Of a DNA stretch of 64,000 bases, positions 34,394-42,331 are shown piece after piece; the stretch's first letter is position 1, and every line of letters begins with the position of its first letter. Source of the DNA: Bacteroidota bacterium (lineage in GTDB: Bacteria; Bacteroidota; Bacteroidia; Cytophagales; Cytophagaceae); contig JAEYZG010000009.1 of the NCBI GenBank assembly GCA_023428135.1, positions 1 to 64,000 of the forward strand, in the 5' to 3' direction. A program made the translations under genes and the position numbers. Below the pieces are notes generated by a model that did not search any database, had not been told where the DNA came from, and worked only from the letters and a program-made list of their open reading frames with translations.

Positions 34394-35524
34394 TTAGCGA
34401 ATGATAGAAATATATCCGTTAATAACCTTCCCTTTATCTCCTTTAATTGTATAATAATATTGTCCCATTGGCATATCCTGTCCATCTGTAGTTTGGCCAT
34501 TCCAGATAAAATTCTCATTATCGGAATAGGTGTATTCAAATACAATGCGGCCTTGCATGTCAGTTATTGTAATTTCATTTTCTTTTGAAATTACCGGTGC
34601 AGTCCAAGTCTCATCTTTTAGAGGGTATAGAATTACTTCTTTAAAGCAATTTTTCTCCGGTATGGTCAATTGTTTTCTGGAAATACAACCTTGAGCATCT
34701 TTGATTAAAAGTAGAGCAGGTCCGGAGCCTAACTCTTCAAATACGGGAAATTGCTGATAGTCTACTCCATCGTTTAGAGAAAACTGATATGCGGGTTTTC
34801 CACCTTTTACCGATGCAAGATCAATAGTAATTTTTCCTGAACCTTTCTCGTACTTACAAGCCGGTTCAATATGAATAAAAGCGTCTATCGCATCTGCTTT
34901 GCAAGGAACAGTGTTGCTTTTGCTTGTATTTTTTGCCAGTACATGCTCTGTCTTTTGATCAATGACGAGTTTATTGGAACTACCTTGAGGAATTGTTTCA
35001 GGAGGCGAAGTGACTGAATCAGTCACAATTTGTAAATTCGATGTTGCTGAAGGAACGGTCTGTGGTATTGGTTCAATATTGGTTTGTTTCTGAATTGTAA
35101 TTTCAGGATTTAAGGTTTGAGGAGTAACTTCAATTCTATCGTTCTGTTGAGCATCTGAGGATATTAATGATGCTTCTGGAACTGGTTTTGAAAGGTCAGC
35201 TTTATCAACATTTAATTGATTAGCTTTGAAAGATATGGCAAAATAGGTGATAGCAGAAACCAATATGATACCAGTTGCGATTCCTCCATAAAGCTTGTTG
35301 CGACTCGCAGTTCTTTGTTTCAAAGAAATTTGTTTTAAATCCTTTCTCAGGTCTGCCAGATTCAATTCTACGATAGCTTCATTCGCGAGCTTTTGAAATT
35401 GCACTTCTTCCGCAAGACTTTCGTGCTTTTCCATCATATCCTTAAAATCAGAAAGCTCCTGACCGGTAAGTTCCCCGTTAAGGTATTCATCTATCTTCTC
35501 AAAACTGGCTCTCAGGTTGCTCAT
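34394..35524 (-). CDS. Anti-sigma factor with extracytoplasmic SprB-like repeat and T9SS type B-like C-terminal domain
   Basis: The 376-residue protein starts with an anti-sigma region (about 1-75: DEYLNGELTGQELSDF) and one membrane helix (about 79-98). A disordered Thr/Pro/Gln linker (about 100-200) and a SprB-repeat-like domain (about 206-292, with G-G-K-P-A-Y-Q-F-S-L-N-D-G and a final DAQGC) come next. Residues about 294-376 match the T9SS type B (CHU_C) pattern: ITITDMQGRIVFEY, then WNG-x-x-T-D-G-Q-D-M-P-M-GQYYYTI and GYISIIR. The start overlaps the sigma gene by 26 bases. The divergent gene pair beyond encodes PorP/SprF and a secreted protein with the same two final modules. I infer that its periplasmic part senses the state of T9SS export or of that protein. 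Confidence 0.82.
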   Translation of the reverse strand: MSNLRASFEKIDEYLNGELTGQELSDFKDMMEKHESLAEEVQFQKLANEAIVELNLADLRKDLKQISLKQRTASRNKLYGGIATGIILVSAITYFAISFKANQLNVDKADLSKPVPEASLISSDAQQNDRIEVTPQTLNPEITIQKQTNIEPIPQTVPSATSNLQIVTDSVTSPPETIPQGSSNKLVIDQKTEHVLAKNTSKSNTVPCKADAIDAFIHIEPACKYEKGSGKITIDLASVKGGKPAYQFSLNDGVDYQQFPVFEELGSGPALLLIKDAQGCISRKQLTIPEKNCFKEVILYPLKDETWTAPVISKENEITITDMQGRIVFEYTYSDNENFIWNGQTTDGQDMPMGQYYYTIKGDKGKVINGYISIIR

Positions 35525-36116
35525 GATTCATTAATTCTTTTACTAAAGGATTTTTTTTCAGCAAAATGATAAGCTGCTGTTTGCATTTGTAGTTCCTGGT
35601 TTTGGCTCCGTTTTCAGTCGAGAAGCCCATCTTTTCACAAATTTCTTTCATTGACATTTTATGATAGATGGTGTAAGAAAGAAGTTCTTTACATCTATCG
35701 CCAAGCTGCTCAAGTACTGAAGTTAAGAGTTGAGACCTTTCTTCGCTTATCATCAGGTCAAGTGTGTCGGTCTCCGAATAATTTAATGATGTAGATTCTT
35801 CTTTATAGACTTTTTCTTTTACCTTTCTCCGCTTGGCTTCATTAATCCATAAATTCCGGGCAACTGAGTATATAAACGCTCCGACTTCATAGCTGGAATC
35901 AAACCGGTTAAGTTTTATTTGCCTGTAAAGTATGACAATGGCTTCCTGAAAAATATCTTCAGCATCCTCAGAATTTCCTGAGTTTTCAATGATTAGTTTT
36001 TTTATCCTTGGAAAATAGGTCTTGTAGAGATAAGATAATATCTGAGAATTATCTTTCCCTGCAATAGATTCCAGGATGTAAGTATTGCTGTAAGCCACTG
36101 AAACGGATTTTATCAA
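35499..36116 (-). CDS. ECF-type RNA polymerase sigma-70 factor
   Basis: The 205-residue protein has region 2 (about 24-95; EDAEDIFQEAIVILYRQI and FIYSVARNLWINEAKRR) and region 4 (about 125-190; LGDRCKELLSYTIYHKMSMKEI-like helix-turn-helix, cut here to shorter motifs DRCKELL and MSMKEICEKMGF). There is no region 1 or 3, as in ECF factors. It is followed by a membrane anti-sigma factor with overlapping reading frames, so it is probably released when the anti-sigma factor is inactivated. Targets probably include the divergent secretion genes, but no promoter motif could be defined by eye. Confidence 0.9.
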   Translation of the reverse strand: MIKSVSVAYSNTYILESIAGKDNSQILSYLYKTYFPRIKKLIIENSGNSEDAEDIFQEAIVILYRQIKLNRFDSSYEVGAFIYSVARNLWINEAKRRKVKEKVYKEESTSLNYSETDTLDLMISEERSQLLTSVLEQLGDRCKELLSYTIYHKMSMKEICEKMGFSTENGAKTRNYKCKQQLIILLKKNPLVKELMNHEQPESQF

Positions 36117-36251
36117 CCTTCCTACAAATTAAGGAATTAATTGTAACCCCTTTTTTGATTTTTTATTAAAGTTTCAGATCAATTTATTGAATTTGTAACA
36201 AAATTTCATAAAGTTTGACTAGTTTTAAAGTGCTTTGGAAGCACCAGCTAA

Positions 36252-37184
36252 ATGAGAATTTATCTAATATTTTTAATTTTATCTTTTCAGTCTTTAAATT
36301 CCATTGCACAGCAGCCTGAAAACAGGTTCCTTCCTGTTCAACTATATCAGTTCTATGAATTTTATTCCTTAACAAATCCTGCACGGAGTTCTGAGAATTT
36401 TAAATATGACATCAATGTTGGTCATAGGGGAAGTGCTGCTGAAGGAATCACTAATCATATAAATTATTTTAATGGTCAGGCTAAATTTTATCAGAAATAT
36501 GACCGCTTTCATAATGTAGGCTTAAGTTTTATAGGTCTTTCGGAAGGACAATATTTTAAGAAAAATCAGGTGATGGTCAGTTATGCATGGCATATGCCTT
36601 TAGGAAAGAAAAATTATCTTTCGGTCGGCTTGTCCCTAGGAGCATTCAACTATTCTGTAGGTGCCACGCAGCTCACGGCAGGCGCAAACTCTACGACAAG
36701 TACAGGAAATGCTGGCGTATTATTTTACAATGATAATTTTTTTTGCGGGGCCTCAGTAAATCAGTTAAATAATGGAAGGGTAGTGCCATACAACGAAGTG
36801 ACAAGGCTTGCTCGGCATTATAATATAATATGTGGTAAAATTTTCCATTTAAATCACTATTTTTCATTAAAATCTGCTTTGCTGATTCGATATGTAGATA
36901 ATCCGAAGATTGACATCGAAAAACCCTTCCCTCAGATATATTTTGGTACCATCCTGGGTGGATTATTCTCTGCAGGAGCAGTTTATCAATATAGAAATGG
37001 TATGGCCCTGACCGCGGGCCTGGAAGGAATTTATCTGAATGACAATAAATTAAATATCTTCTTTTCTTATCAGGTATATAGCAGCCGTACCAGACTTAAT
37101 CTACGTTCTTATGAGATTGGATTAGGCTTCTACATAAAAGAGAAAAGAAGTTCGGTGAAGTTGGAAGATGATGACTCGGAATAA
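36252..37184 (+). CDS. PorP/SprF-family T9SS outer membrane protein
   Basis: The 310-residue protein has a signal peptide (MRIYLIFLILSFQSLNSIAQ) and the family pattern: L-Y-Q-F-Y-E-F-Y-S-L-T-NPA (about 33-46), then repeated beta-strands of an outer membrane barrel such as VSYAWHMPLGKKNYLSVGLS and a closing LRSYEIGLGFYI. Proteins of this family associate with T9SS type B substrates; SprF in Flavobacterium is needed for SprB export and attachment. The gene is divergent from the sigma/anti-sigma pair and 58 bases upstream of a type B-like secreted protein, presumably its client. Confidence 0.88.
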   Translation: MRIYLIFLILSFQSLNSIAQQPENRFLPVQLYQFYEFYSLTNPARSSENFKYDINVGHRGSAAEGITNHINYFNGQAKFYQKYDRFHNVGLSFIGLSEGQYFKKNQVMVSYAWHMPLGKKNYLSVGLSLGAFNYSVGATQLTAGANSTTSTGNAGVLFYNDNFFCGASVNQLNNGRVVPYNEVTRLARHYNIICGKIFHLNHYFSLKSALLIRYVDNPKIDIEKPFPQIYFGTILGGLFSAGAVYQYRNGMALTAGLEGIYLNDNKLNIFFSYQVYSSRTRLNLRSYEIGLGFYIKEKRSSVKLEDDDSE

Positions 37185-37242
37185 AGGGTTACAATCAAAG
37201 GTCTTGACTGTAGTATTAAATACGCAGAAGAGTGATAAAAGA

Positions 37243-39198
37243 ATGAGTAAAAGATTCTTCAAAATATTGTTTTATCTCATAGTATTTGCGGCAACAGCCG
37301 GATACAGTCAGACCATACCCTGGACTGTACAGGAAACTTCTATTGTCAAGGATATTACTATAAATATTAATCAGTCTTTGTATGAGGGAGATACTTTACT
37401 GCTCGGAGCTTTTTATAGTAGTTCCCCAGGTTTTCCTAAGTGTGGCGGATTTGCAAAAATACCCGGGGATTCGGTTCTTATAGTATATGGAAAGGATGCA
37501 TACAATGATGGCTTTTTGAATGGTGAACAATATGAGTTTAGGGTCTATAATCCTAAAAAGGGATGCTATATGGAACTGGTCTCATATAACTCATATACAT
37601 TTGGAAGTCCGGCTTATTTAGATGATTCTTCATTGTCAGTAGTCCTTGCCCAGGTCGTTTATCCTCAAACAGTCAGTTGCAGGAGCAAAGAAGATTTGTC
37701 CCCTATAATTAATGATAATTTAATTACTAGGTTTTCCTCCACTCCATATGGTTTGGCAATTGATTCTATCACAGGAACTATTAATACTGAAAACAGCAGG
37801 CCTGGTGTATATAAAATAAATGCTATTACAGAAAGCTGTCTGATGAATGATTCTTTTCCTATTACCATAACAGAAGAAAAAAAAATTTTTCAAACGCAAG
37901 ATACTGTAGTATGTGATAAGGGGGCTCAAATAGGTACCTATCTATCTGCCAAAAGCTATTCCTGGAACACAGGAGATTCATTGCCCCATATTTATGTGAC
38001 TAAGTCTGGTGTATACATTTTGGAGATGGAAGATACAAATGGATGCTTGTCGGATGACACTATATCTGTGAATATTTTTAATCTGAAACAAAGCATACTT
38101 GGTAATGACACGACTGTTTGTTTAAGTTCTTATACACTTACTGCCCCAGAGGGATATACTTATGAATGGAATACAAAATCAACGGATAGATCTATTGTAA
38201 TAAACAATTCCGGAAAATATACGGTAATCGCTAAAGATAAATATTGTTCCATATTGGATACAATAGATATCACATTAAAAGAGCCAGTTCAATTTGATCT
38301 GGGAAAAGATACTATTTCTGGTTTATGCACACTTCCATATCACCTGCAAGGCCCGTCAGGCTATAATTATTACTGGAATACAGGAGAAACTACAGAAGAA
38401 ATAAACGTCACTAAATCGGGTATGTATACCCTTGATCTTTCTGATGATTATGGATGTAAATCCCGTGATAATATTTATCTGGATTTTTCTTGGGCAAATA
38501 TACCTCAGGTAAATCTTGGACCTGATACCATAGTTTGCGGTTCACCTTCATTTACGATCAATGCAGGAAAATCAGGCTTTGAGTATCTATGGAATACCGG
38601 GGAATCAGGCGGTTCTATTGAAGTGACGTTTAGCGGATTGTATAGTGTAAATGTTAAAGACCAGAATGGATGCTCAAATTCTGATACTATTGCTGTGGGA
38701 TTTAAGAGCGGGTTTCTCGCAGGAAACATCTCTGTTGAAATTGATAATCCACCTTGTAGTGAGAATATAAGTGTTGCACTCGTTCCGGATTCACTTAGCG
38801 GAACTTCCCCATATACATACGATCTGATAAGAGATGGATTTGTAATGAGTAATAGCGCTAACGGAGTATTTTATAATGTTAAAGAAGGTACCTATAATTT
38901 TGAAATCAGAGATTCCAAAGGTTGCAAAGCATTTAAGACTAATGATATAATTATAGTTAAGAAAGCTGGACCTTGTCTCTCAAATGTGCTTGCATTTACC
39001 GGGACATCGCAACCTTCTTATTATATTGAGTTTCCCGGTACGACAAAAATTTATGATATGAGCGGAATTCTTATCAAAACTATTCCGACTCCTGCCGAAT
39101 GGGATGGGACGGGAAATAACGGAGAAATCGTACCTATGGGAGATTATATTATTGTTTCTGATGAAAATCAAAGAATTATAGTCACTGTGATAAAATAA
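37243..39198 (+). CDS. Secreted multi-Ig protein with SprB-like repeat and T9SS type B-like C-terminal domain
   Basis: The start is set at ATG 37243 (MSKRFFKILFYLIVFAATAG), where a normal signal peptide begins; ATG 37168 would place 25 residues before it and overlap the upstream gene. The 651-residue protein has an N-terminal unknown domain, four Ig/PKD-like repeats of about 80 residues (motif Y-x-W-N-T-G/K, then V-x-x-S-G-x-Y, then GC), a SprB-like repeat (about 510-570) and a final segment with KIYDMSGILIKT, EWDGTGNNGE, MGDYIIV and ITVTVIK-like ends. This resembles the type B T9SS signal, with weaker match than in the anti-sigma factor. It is the likely client of the PorP/SprF protein upstream and probably cell-surface attached. 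Confidence 0.82.
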   Translation: MSKRFFKILFYLIVFAATAGYSQTIPWTVQETSIVKDITININQSLYEGDTLLLGAFYSSSPGFPKCGGFAKIPGDSVLIVYGKDAYNDGFLNGEQYEFRVYNPKKGCYMELVSYNSYTFGSPAYLDDSSLSVVLAQVVYPQTVSCRSKEDLSPIINDNLITRFSSTPYGLAIDSITGTINTENSRPGVYKINAITESCLMNDSFPITITEEKKIFQTQDTVVCDKGAQIGTYLSAKSYSWNTGDSLPHIYVTKSGVYILEMEDTNGCLSDDTISVNIFNLKQSILGNDTTVCLSSYTLTAPEGYTYEWNTKSTDRSIVINNSGKYTVIAKDKYCSILDTIDITLKEPVQFDLGKDTISGLCTLPYHLQGPSGYNYYWNTGETTEEINVTKSGMYTLDLSDDYGCKSRDNIYLDFSWANIPQVNLGPDTIVCGSPSFTINAGKSGFEYLWNTGESGGSIEVTFSGLYSVNVKDQNGCSNSDTIAVGFKSGFLAGNISVEIDNPPCSENISVALVPDSLSGTSPYTYDLIRDGFVMSNSANGVFYNVKEGTYNFEIRDSKGCKAFKTNDIIIVKKAGPCLSNVLAFTGTSQPSYYIEFPGTTKIYDMSGILIKTIPTPAEWDGTGNNGEIVPMGDYIIVSDENQRIIVTVIK

Positions 39199-39294
39199 TA
39201 AGAATATTTATAAGAGAGGGGTTACATTATAGATACCAATTTGTAGAATAATCAAATTTGCCTTGATTCTATTCGGCGATCTTACTTTTTATAC

Positions 39295-39314
39295 AATCAC
39301 TGGAGTGATTTTTT
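39295..39314 (+). terminator. Terminator 1 after the secreted protein gene
   Basis: AATCACT (39295-39301) pairs with AGTGATT (39304-39310) with a tight loop, followed by Ts. It lies 97 bases after the stop at 39198. Confidence 0.55.
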
Positions 39315-39388
39315 ATTGTATAAGTGTCTTCGGTTTGGAATAGCGTGGTAAGTGTTTTGTAATTTTTAAATTTTTTTGGTTAAAAAGA

Positions 39389-39417
39389 AGCAGGTAGTGA
39401 AAACTATCTGCTTTTTT
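39389..39417 (+). terminator. Terminator 2, 75 bases further downstream
   Basis: AGCAGGTAGT (39389-39398) pairs with ACTATCTGCT (39403-39412) with one G-U pair and a tetraloop, followed by seven Ts. It is stronger than the first hairpin. Either a back-up terminator or the end of a short RNA from 39315-39388. Confidence 0.75.
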
Positions 39418-39487
39418 TATAAAACATTACTCCGGGAAAATTGTTTAGCTAAATCATTTTTAATCACCAAGCTACAACAATTGAAAT

Positions 39488-40414
39488 ATGGAAAACTGGT
39501 ATCAATACATCTTCAATGGAAAAGTCTTGTTTCTGCTGGTTCTGATTTTCTCCTCTATGTATATTCATTATAGGGGAAAGGTTAGATATACTTTCTTTCG
39601 CCAACTATTGGATCACTCTACTTTTATGGCCCCAGTTAATTTGCTGATGTATGTATTTTCTTCAGCCCCTTCCAGACCTTACCTGGAGGTATCTAAATAT
39701 GACGATTTACAGACTTTAAAGAGCAACTGGGAAACGATCAGGGATGAGGCTTTGTGTCTGGAAAGAAGTGCATTGATAAAGGGCTCCGATAAGTACAATG
39801 ACATTGGTTTTAATTCATTTTTCAGAAGAGGGTGGAAGAGGTTTTATCTGAAATGGTACAATGATTTTCATCCATCTGCTTTGGAATGCTGCCCGAAAAC
39901 AGTAGAACTGGTAAAAAATATTCCTTCCATAAAGGCAGCTATGTTTGTGGTATTGCCGGCAGGTAGCAAACTCCCGGAACATCGAGATCCTTATGCGGGC
40001 TCTCTCAGATATCACCTAGGCCTGATTACTCCCAATTCTCCGAAATGCGAATTGGTTCTGGATGGGCAACCTTATTTCTGGAAAGATGGTGAGGATGTTT
40101 TATTTGATGAAACATATATTCATTATGCGGAAAATGCTACAGATAAAGACAGATTAATTTTTTTCTGTGATATTGAAAGGCCAATGAAATTGAAAATCGG
40201 CAAATGGCTCAACAGCTTCTTCGGTTGGTTTATTATGGCTTCAGCAGCTTCTCCTAATAAGGAAGAAGATAAAACCGGGAATCTGAATAAAATATTCAAA
40301 TATCTTTATCAGATAAGGTTACTCGGCAAAAGAATAAAGGCATATAATAAAACTGTTTACTATGGAGTGAAATATGCTCTTTTCGGTTCTATCATTTACC
40401 TTATTTTCTTTTAG
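39488..40414 (+). CDS. LpxO-like aspartyl/asparaginyl beta-hydroxylase family dioxygenase
   Basis: The 308-residue protein has a membrane helix at about 13-27 and probably another near the C-terminus (about 290-306). Between them lies an Fe(II)/2-oxoglutarate dioxygenase domain: iron ligands H165 and D167 (LPEHRDPYAG), H212 (ETYIHYAEN), then DRLIFFCDIERP with the 2-oxoglutarate-binding Arg candidate. This is the architecture of LpxO, which 2-hydroxylates the acyl chain of lipid A; related enzymes act on ornithine lipids. The exact substrate in this organism is unknown. It is monocistronic, between two strong terminators. Confidence 0.85.
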   Translation: MENWYQYIFNGKVLFLLVLIFSSMYIHYRGKVRYTFFRQLLDHSTFMAPVNLLMYVFSSAPSRPYLEVSKYDDLQTLKSNWETIRDEALCLERSALIKGSDKYNDIGFNSFFRRGWKRFYLKWYNDFHPSALECCPKTVELVKNIPSIKAAMFVVLPAGSKLPEHRDPYAGSLRYHLGLITPNSPKCELVLDGQPYFWKDGEDVLFDETYIHYAENATDKDRLIFFCDIERPMKLKIGKWLNSFFGWFIMASAASPNKEEDKTGNLNKIFKYLYQIRLLGKRIKAYNKTVYYGVKYALFGSIIYLIFF

Positions 40415-40452
40415 CGAGTTCTATTTGAGGAAATTTTAAAAAGGATTTTAAT

Positions 40453-40483
40453 AAAAAAGCATAGGGCTAACCTATGCTTTTTT
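40453..40483. terminator. Bidirectional intrinsic terminator
   Basis: GCATAGG (40459-40465) pairs with CCTATGC (40471-40477) with a 5-base loop. It is flanked by an A run and a T run, so it serves both the hydroxylase gene and the convergent SPFH gene. Confidence 0.85.
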
Positions 40484-40511
40484 ATTGAAGTACCCTTTAT
40501 TAAGGTACTTA

Positions 40512-41456
40512 TTAGTCATTATTTTTCCCCGAGGCATTTTTAAAATCACCCATGGAAATTGCCATCAGCTCCTTCATAGTTCTTTGCATACTGTCTGTAG
40601 ATCCGTCAAGGAATATCGTATTACCTTTACCATGTTCAGCAAAATTCTTTACTGCTTCTGTCCACATCGAAAACAGAATAAGAGAGGAATTAAGATTGGC
40701 TTCCTGCATTTCTTTGGCAGCTTGGGTCATACCTCTTGCTACTTCTTGTCTGAATAAAGCTACTCCTTGTCCGCGAAGCATTGCAGCTTCTCTTTCGGCC
40801 TCTGCAGCAATTTTTATAGCATTACCTTCTGCTTCTGCAGCTTTGGTCTTTGTGATAAGCAAAGCCTGACCTTCGTTTTCAGCAGCAGCTTTAAGATTGT
40901 TGGAGGCAACTACCTGAGCCATTGATTTCATAATCTGGTCATCAAAAGTGATATCATTCATCTGAAGGTCCAACAAGTGATAGCCCCAGCTTTCAAGGGT
41001 TAAATCAAGCTGTTCTTTTACATCTTCTACAATTTCTCTTCTCAAAGAAAGTACTTCAGATTGCTTCTTTGTTGCTACAAATCCTCTGATTGACCCTTCT
41101 ACTGTGCGTATGAGCGCCTGCATGAAATTGGTCTGGTCTACGAATTTAAAAGCAACATTTTTTATAGTTTCTTCTTTCTGGTCCAATACGGAGTAAAGTA
41201 ACATCGCAGTAAAATTTACATTAGCTTGGTCAATGGTAGTGGCCTGGAACTCAAGCTCTGCAGAATGATTCTGGACTGATACTCTGTTGTGTATGGTTTC
41301 AATCAAAGGGATTTTCAGGTTTAATCCGGGAGACATAATTCGACGATATTTCCCGAAAATAGTGATCACACCGATTGTTCCCTGTTTTACTGTAACAAAA
41401 GAACTAAATAAAATAATGAGGGCCAGGATGGAGAAAATAATAAAAACGTAGATCAT
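40512..41456 (-). CDS. SPFH/Band 7 (stomatin-like) membrane protein
   Basis: The 314-residue protein has one N-terminal membrane helix (about 2-23), an SPFH domain (about 24-190; GTIGVITIFGKYRRIMSPGL start, reported here as the motif PGLNLKIP) and a long coiled coil rich in Ala and Glu (AAAENEGQ, AEAEGNAIKIAAEAEREA). It forms large oligomers in the membrane and often supports microdomains or proteases. The usual partner NfeD is not adjacent. It is monocistronic. Confidence 0.9.
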   Translation of the reverse strand: MIYVFIIFSILALIILFSSFVTVKQGTIGVITIFGKYRRIMSPGLNLKIPLIETIHNRVSVQNHSAELEFQATTIDQANVNFTAMLLYSVLDQKEETIKNVAFKFVDQTNFMQALIRTVEGSIRGFVATKKQSEVLSLRREIVEDVKEQLDLTLESWGYHLLDLQMNDITFDDQIMKSMAQVVASNNLKAAAENEGQALLITKTKAAEAEGNAIKIAAEAEREAAMLRGQGVALFRQEVARGMTQAAKEMQEANLNSSLILFSMWTEAVKNFAEHGKGNTIFLDGSTDSMQRTMKELMAISMGDFKNASGKNND

Positions 41457-41610
41457 AATAGTAAAAGAGTAAATAATGGTTTATTAAATCCTATATCGAT
41501 ATATAAAGCCAATAGTTGTTGAATTACAAAAAATAATGAAAATCTTTCCTGAAAATTTATCCCAGTTAAATGGATAAATCCTGAAAATTGGGCCACCAGA
41601 GATTAATAGA

Positions 41611-41649
41611 AAAAAGTCCTGCTTGGTCTCTTATCAGGCAGGACTTTTT
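41611..41649 (-). terminator. Intrinsic terminator of the 41653 gene
   Basis: GTCCTGC (41616-41622) pairs with GCAGGAC (41638-41644), flanked by an A run and a T run. On the minus strand it lies directly after the stop at 41653. Confidence 0.85.
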
Positions 41650-41652
41650 ACG

Positions 41653-41901
41653 CTATGCCTGATTGTTGTTTACCTTAATGTTGATGCAATAAATAAGATC
41701 GTCTATGGTGGACTCCGGAGTTATTTCATTACTTCCTATGTCTATTTTAAAAATGTTCTCTACGTTGAATAACAAAAGATTAAAATCTATAATTGTTAAT
41801 TTCAGATCTTTTGTAAAGGATGAAGTACTGTCAATTTTTTTTGAATGGATCAGAATTTCTTTATCCAGAATTCCATAAACAGTTTTTTTAATATTTCTCA
41901 T
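41653..41901 (-). CDS. Acyl-carrier-protein-like protein without the phosphopantetheine serine
   Basis: The 82-residue protein has the size and helix pattern of an acyl carrier protein: D32-L-K-L-T-I-I-D39 at the start of helix 2, then F-N-V-E-N-I-F-K-I-D-I and a final I-x-D-L-I-Y-C-I. The position of the essential DSL serine is Ile (I37), and the Asp before it is Thr. It should therefore not carry a phosphopantetheine arm; a structural or regulatory role, or a pseudo-ACP scaffold, is inferred. No biosynthetic enzymes are adjacent. The similarity is by pattern only, and another small helical fold is possible. Confidence 0.55.
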   Translation of the reverse strand: MRNIKKTVYGILDKEILIHSKKIDSTSSFTKDLKLTIIDFNLLLFNVENIFKIDIGSNEITPESTIDDLIYCINIKVNNNQA

Positions 41902-42043
41902 AGCAAATGTATTTATAGCTATGACAACGTATTCGGTGATTACCCCTATACAATCATTTGTAAAATTTTATTTTTCTTTATCTGTATAATTTGAAATTCA
42001 AATTTACGTTCCCCAAAAATATTGTGACTGTTACACAATAAAT

Positions 42044-42307
42044 TTACTCTAGGTTACTGAGCTTGGGTATGGAATTATCCTTGAATTTAACTCCTTCGGA
42101 AATCCCTACTGTTCGGTTCTGTTTGTGATACAATTCTTCAGCTTTTTCTGAAGAAACAATCTGTAATTCAGAATAAGTTGTTTTTCCGGAAACAATTGGA
42201 AACCCTGCTACTCTTGCTGTTTCCGAGCATTCGAGACAAGTTTTTGTATTTGGTAAAGCTCCGAGTCGTAGTTCCGGAATCACTTTCTGGCATTTGATAC
42301 ATTGCAT
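42044..42307 (-). CDS. Small TraR/DksA-type zinc-finger protein
   Basis: The 87-residue protein has C3-x2-C6 at the N-terminus and C24-x2-C27 after the RLGALPNTKTCLECS loop, the signature of the DksA/TraR C4 zinc finger. There is no long coiled coil of the DksA type, so it is a zinc-finger-only member. It lies 24 bases downstream of the HrpB helicase gene (on the minus strand) and is probably co-transcribed with it. Its function is unknown. Confidence 0.75.
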   Translation of the reverse strand: MQCIKCQKVIPELRLGALPNTKTCLECSETARVAGFPIVSGKTTYSELQIVSSEKAEELYHKQNRTVGISEGVKFKDNSIPKLSNLE

Positions 42308-42331
42308 GGTTTAAATCTTATTTTGAGTATT

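Noticed and set aside
34153..34545. Minus-strand open frame opposite the Tyr-rich lipoprotein
   Set aside because: It overlaps both the lipoprotein and the anti-sigma gene, has a biased composition from the antisense of Tyr codons, and lacks any domain.
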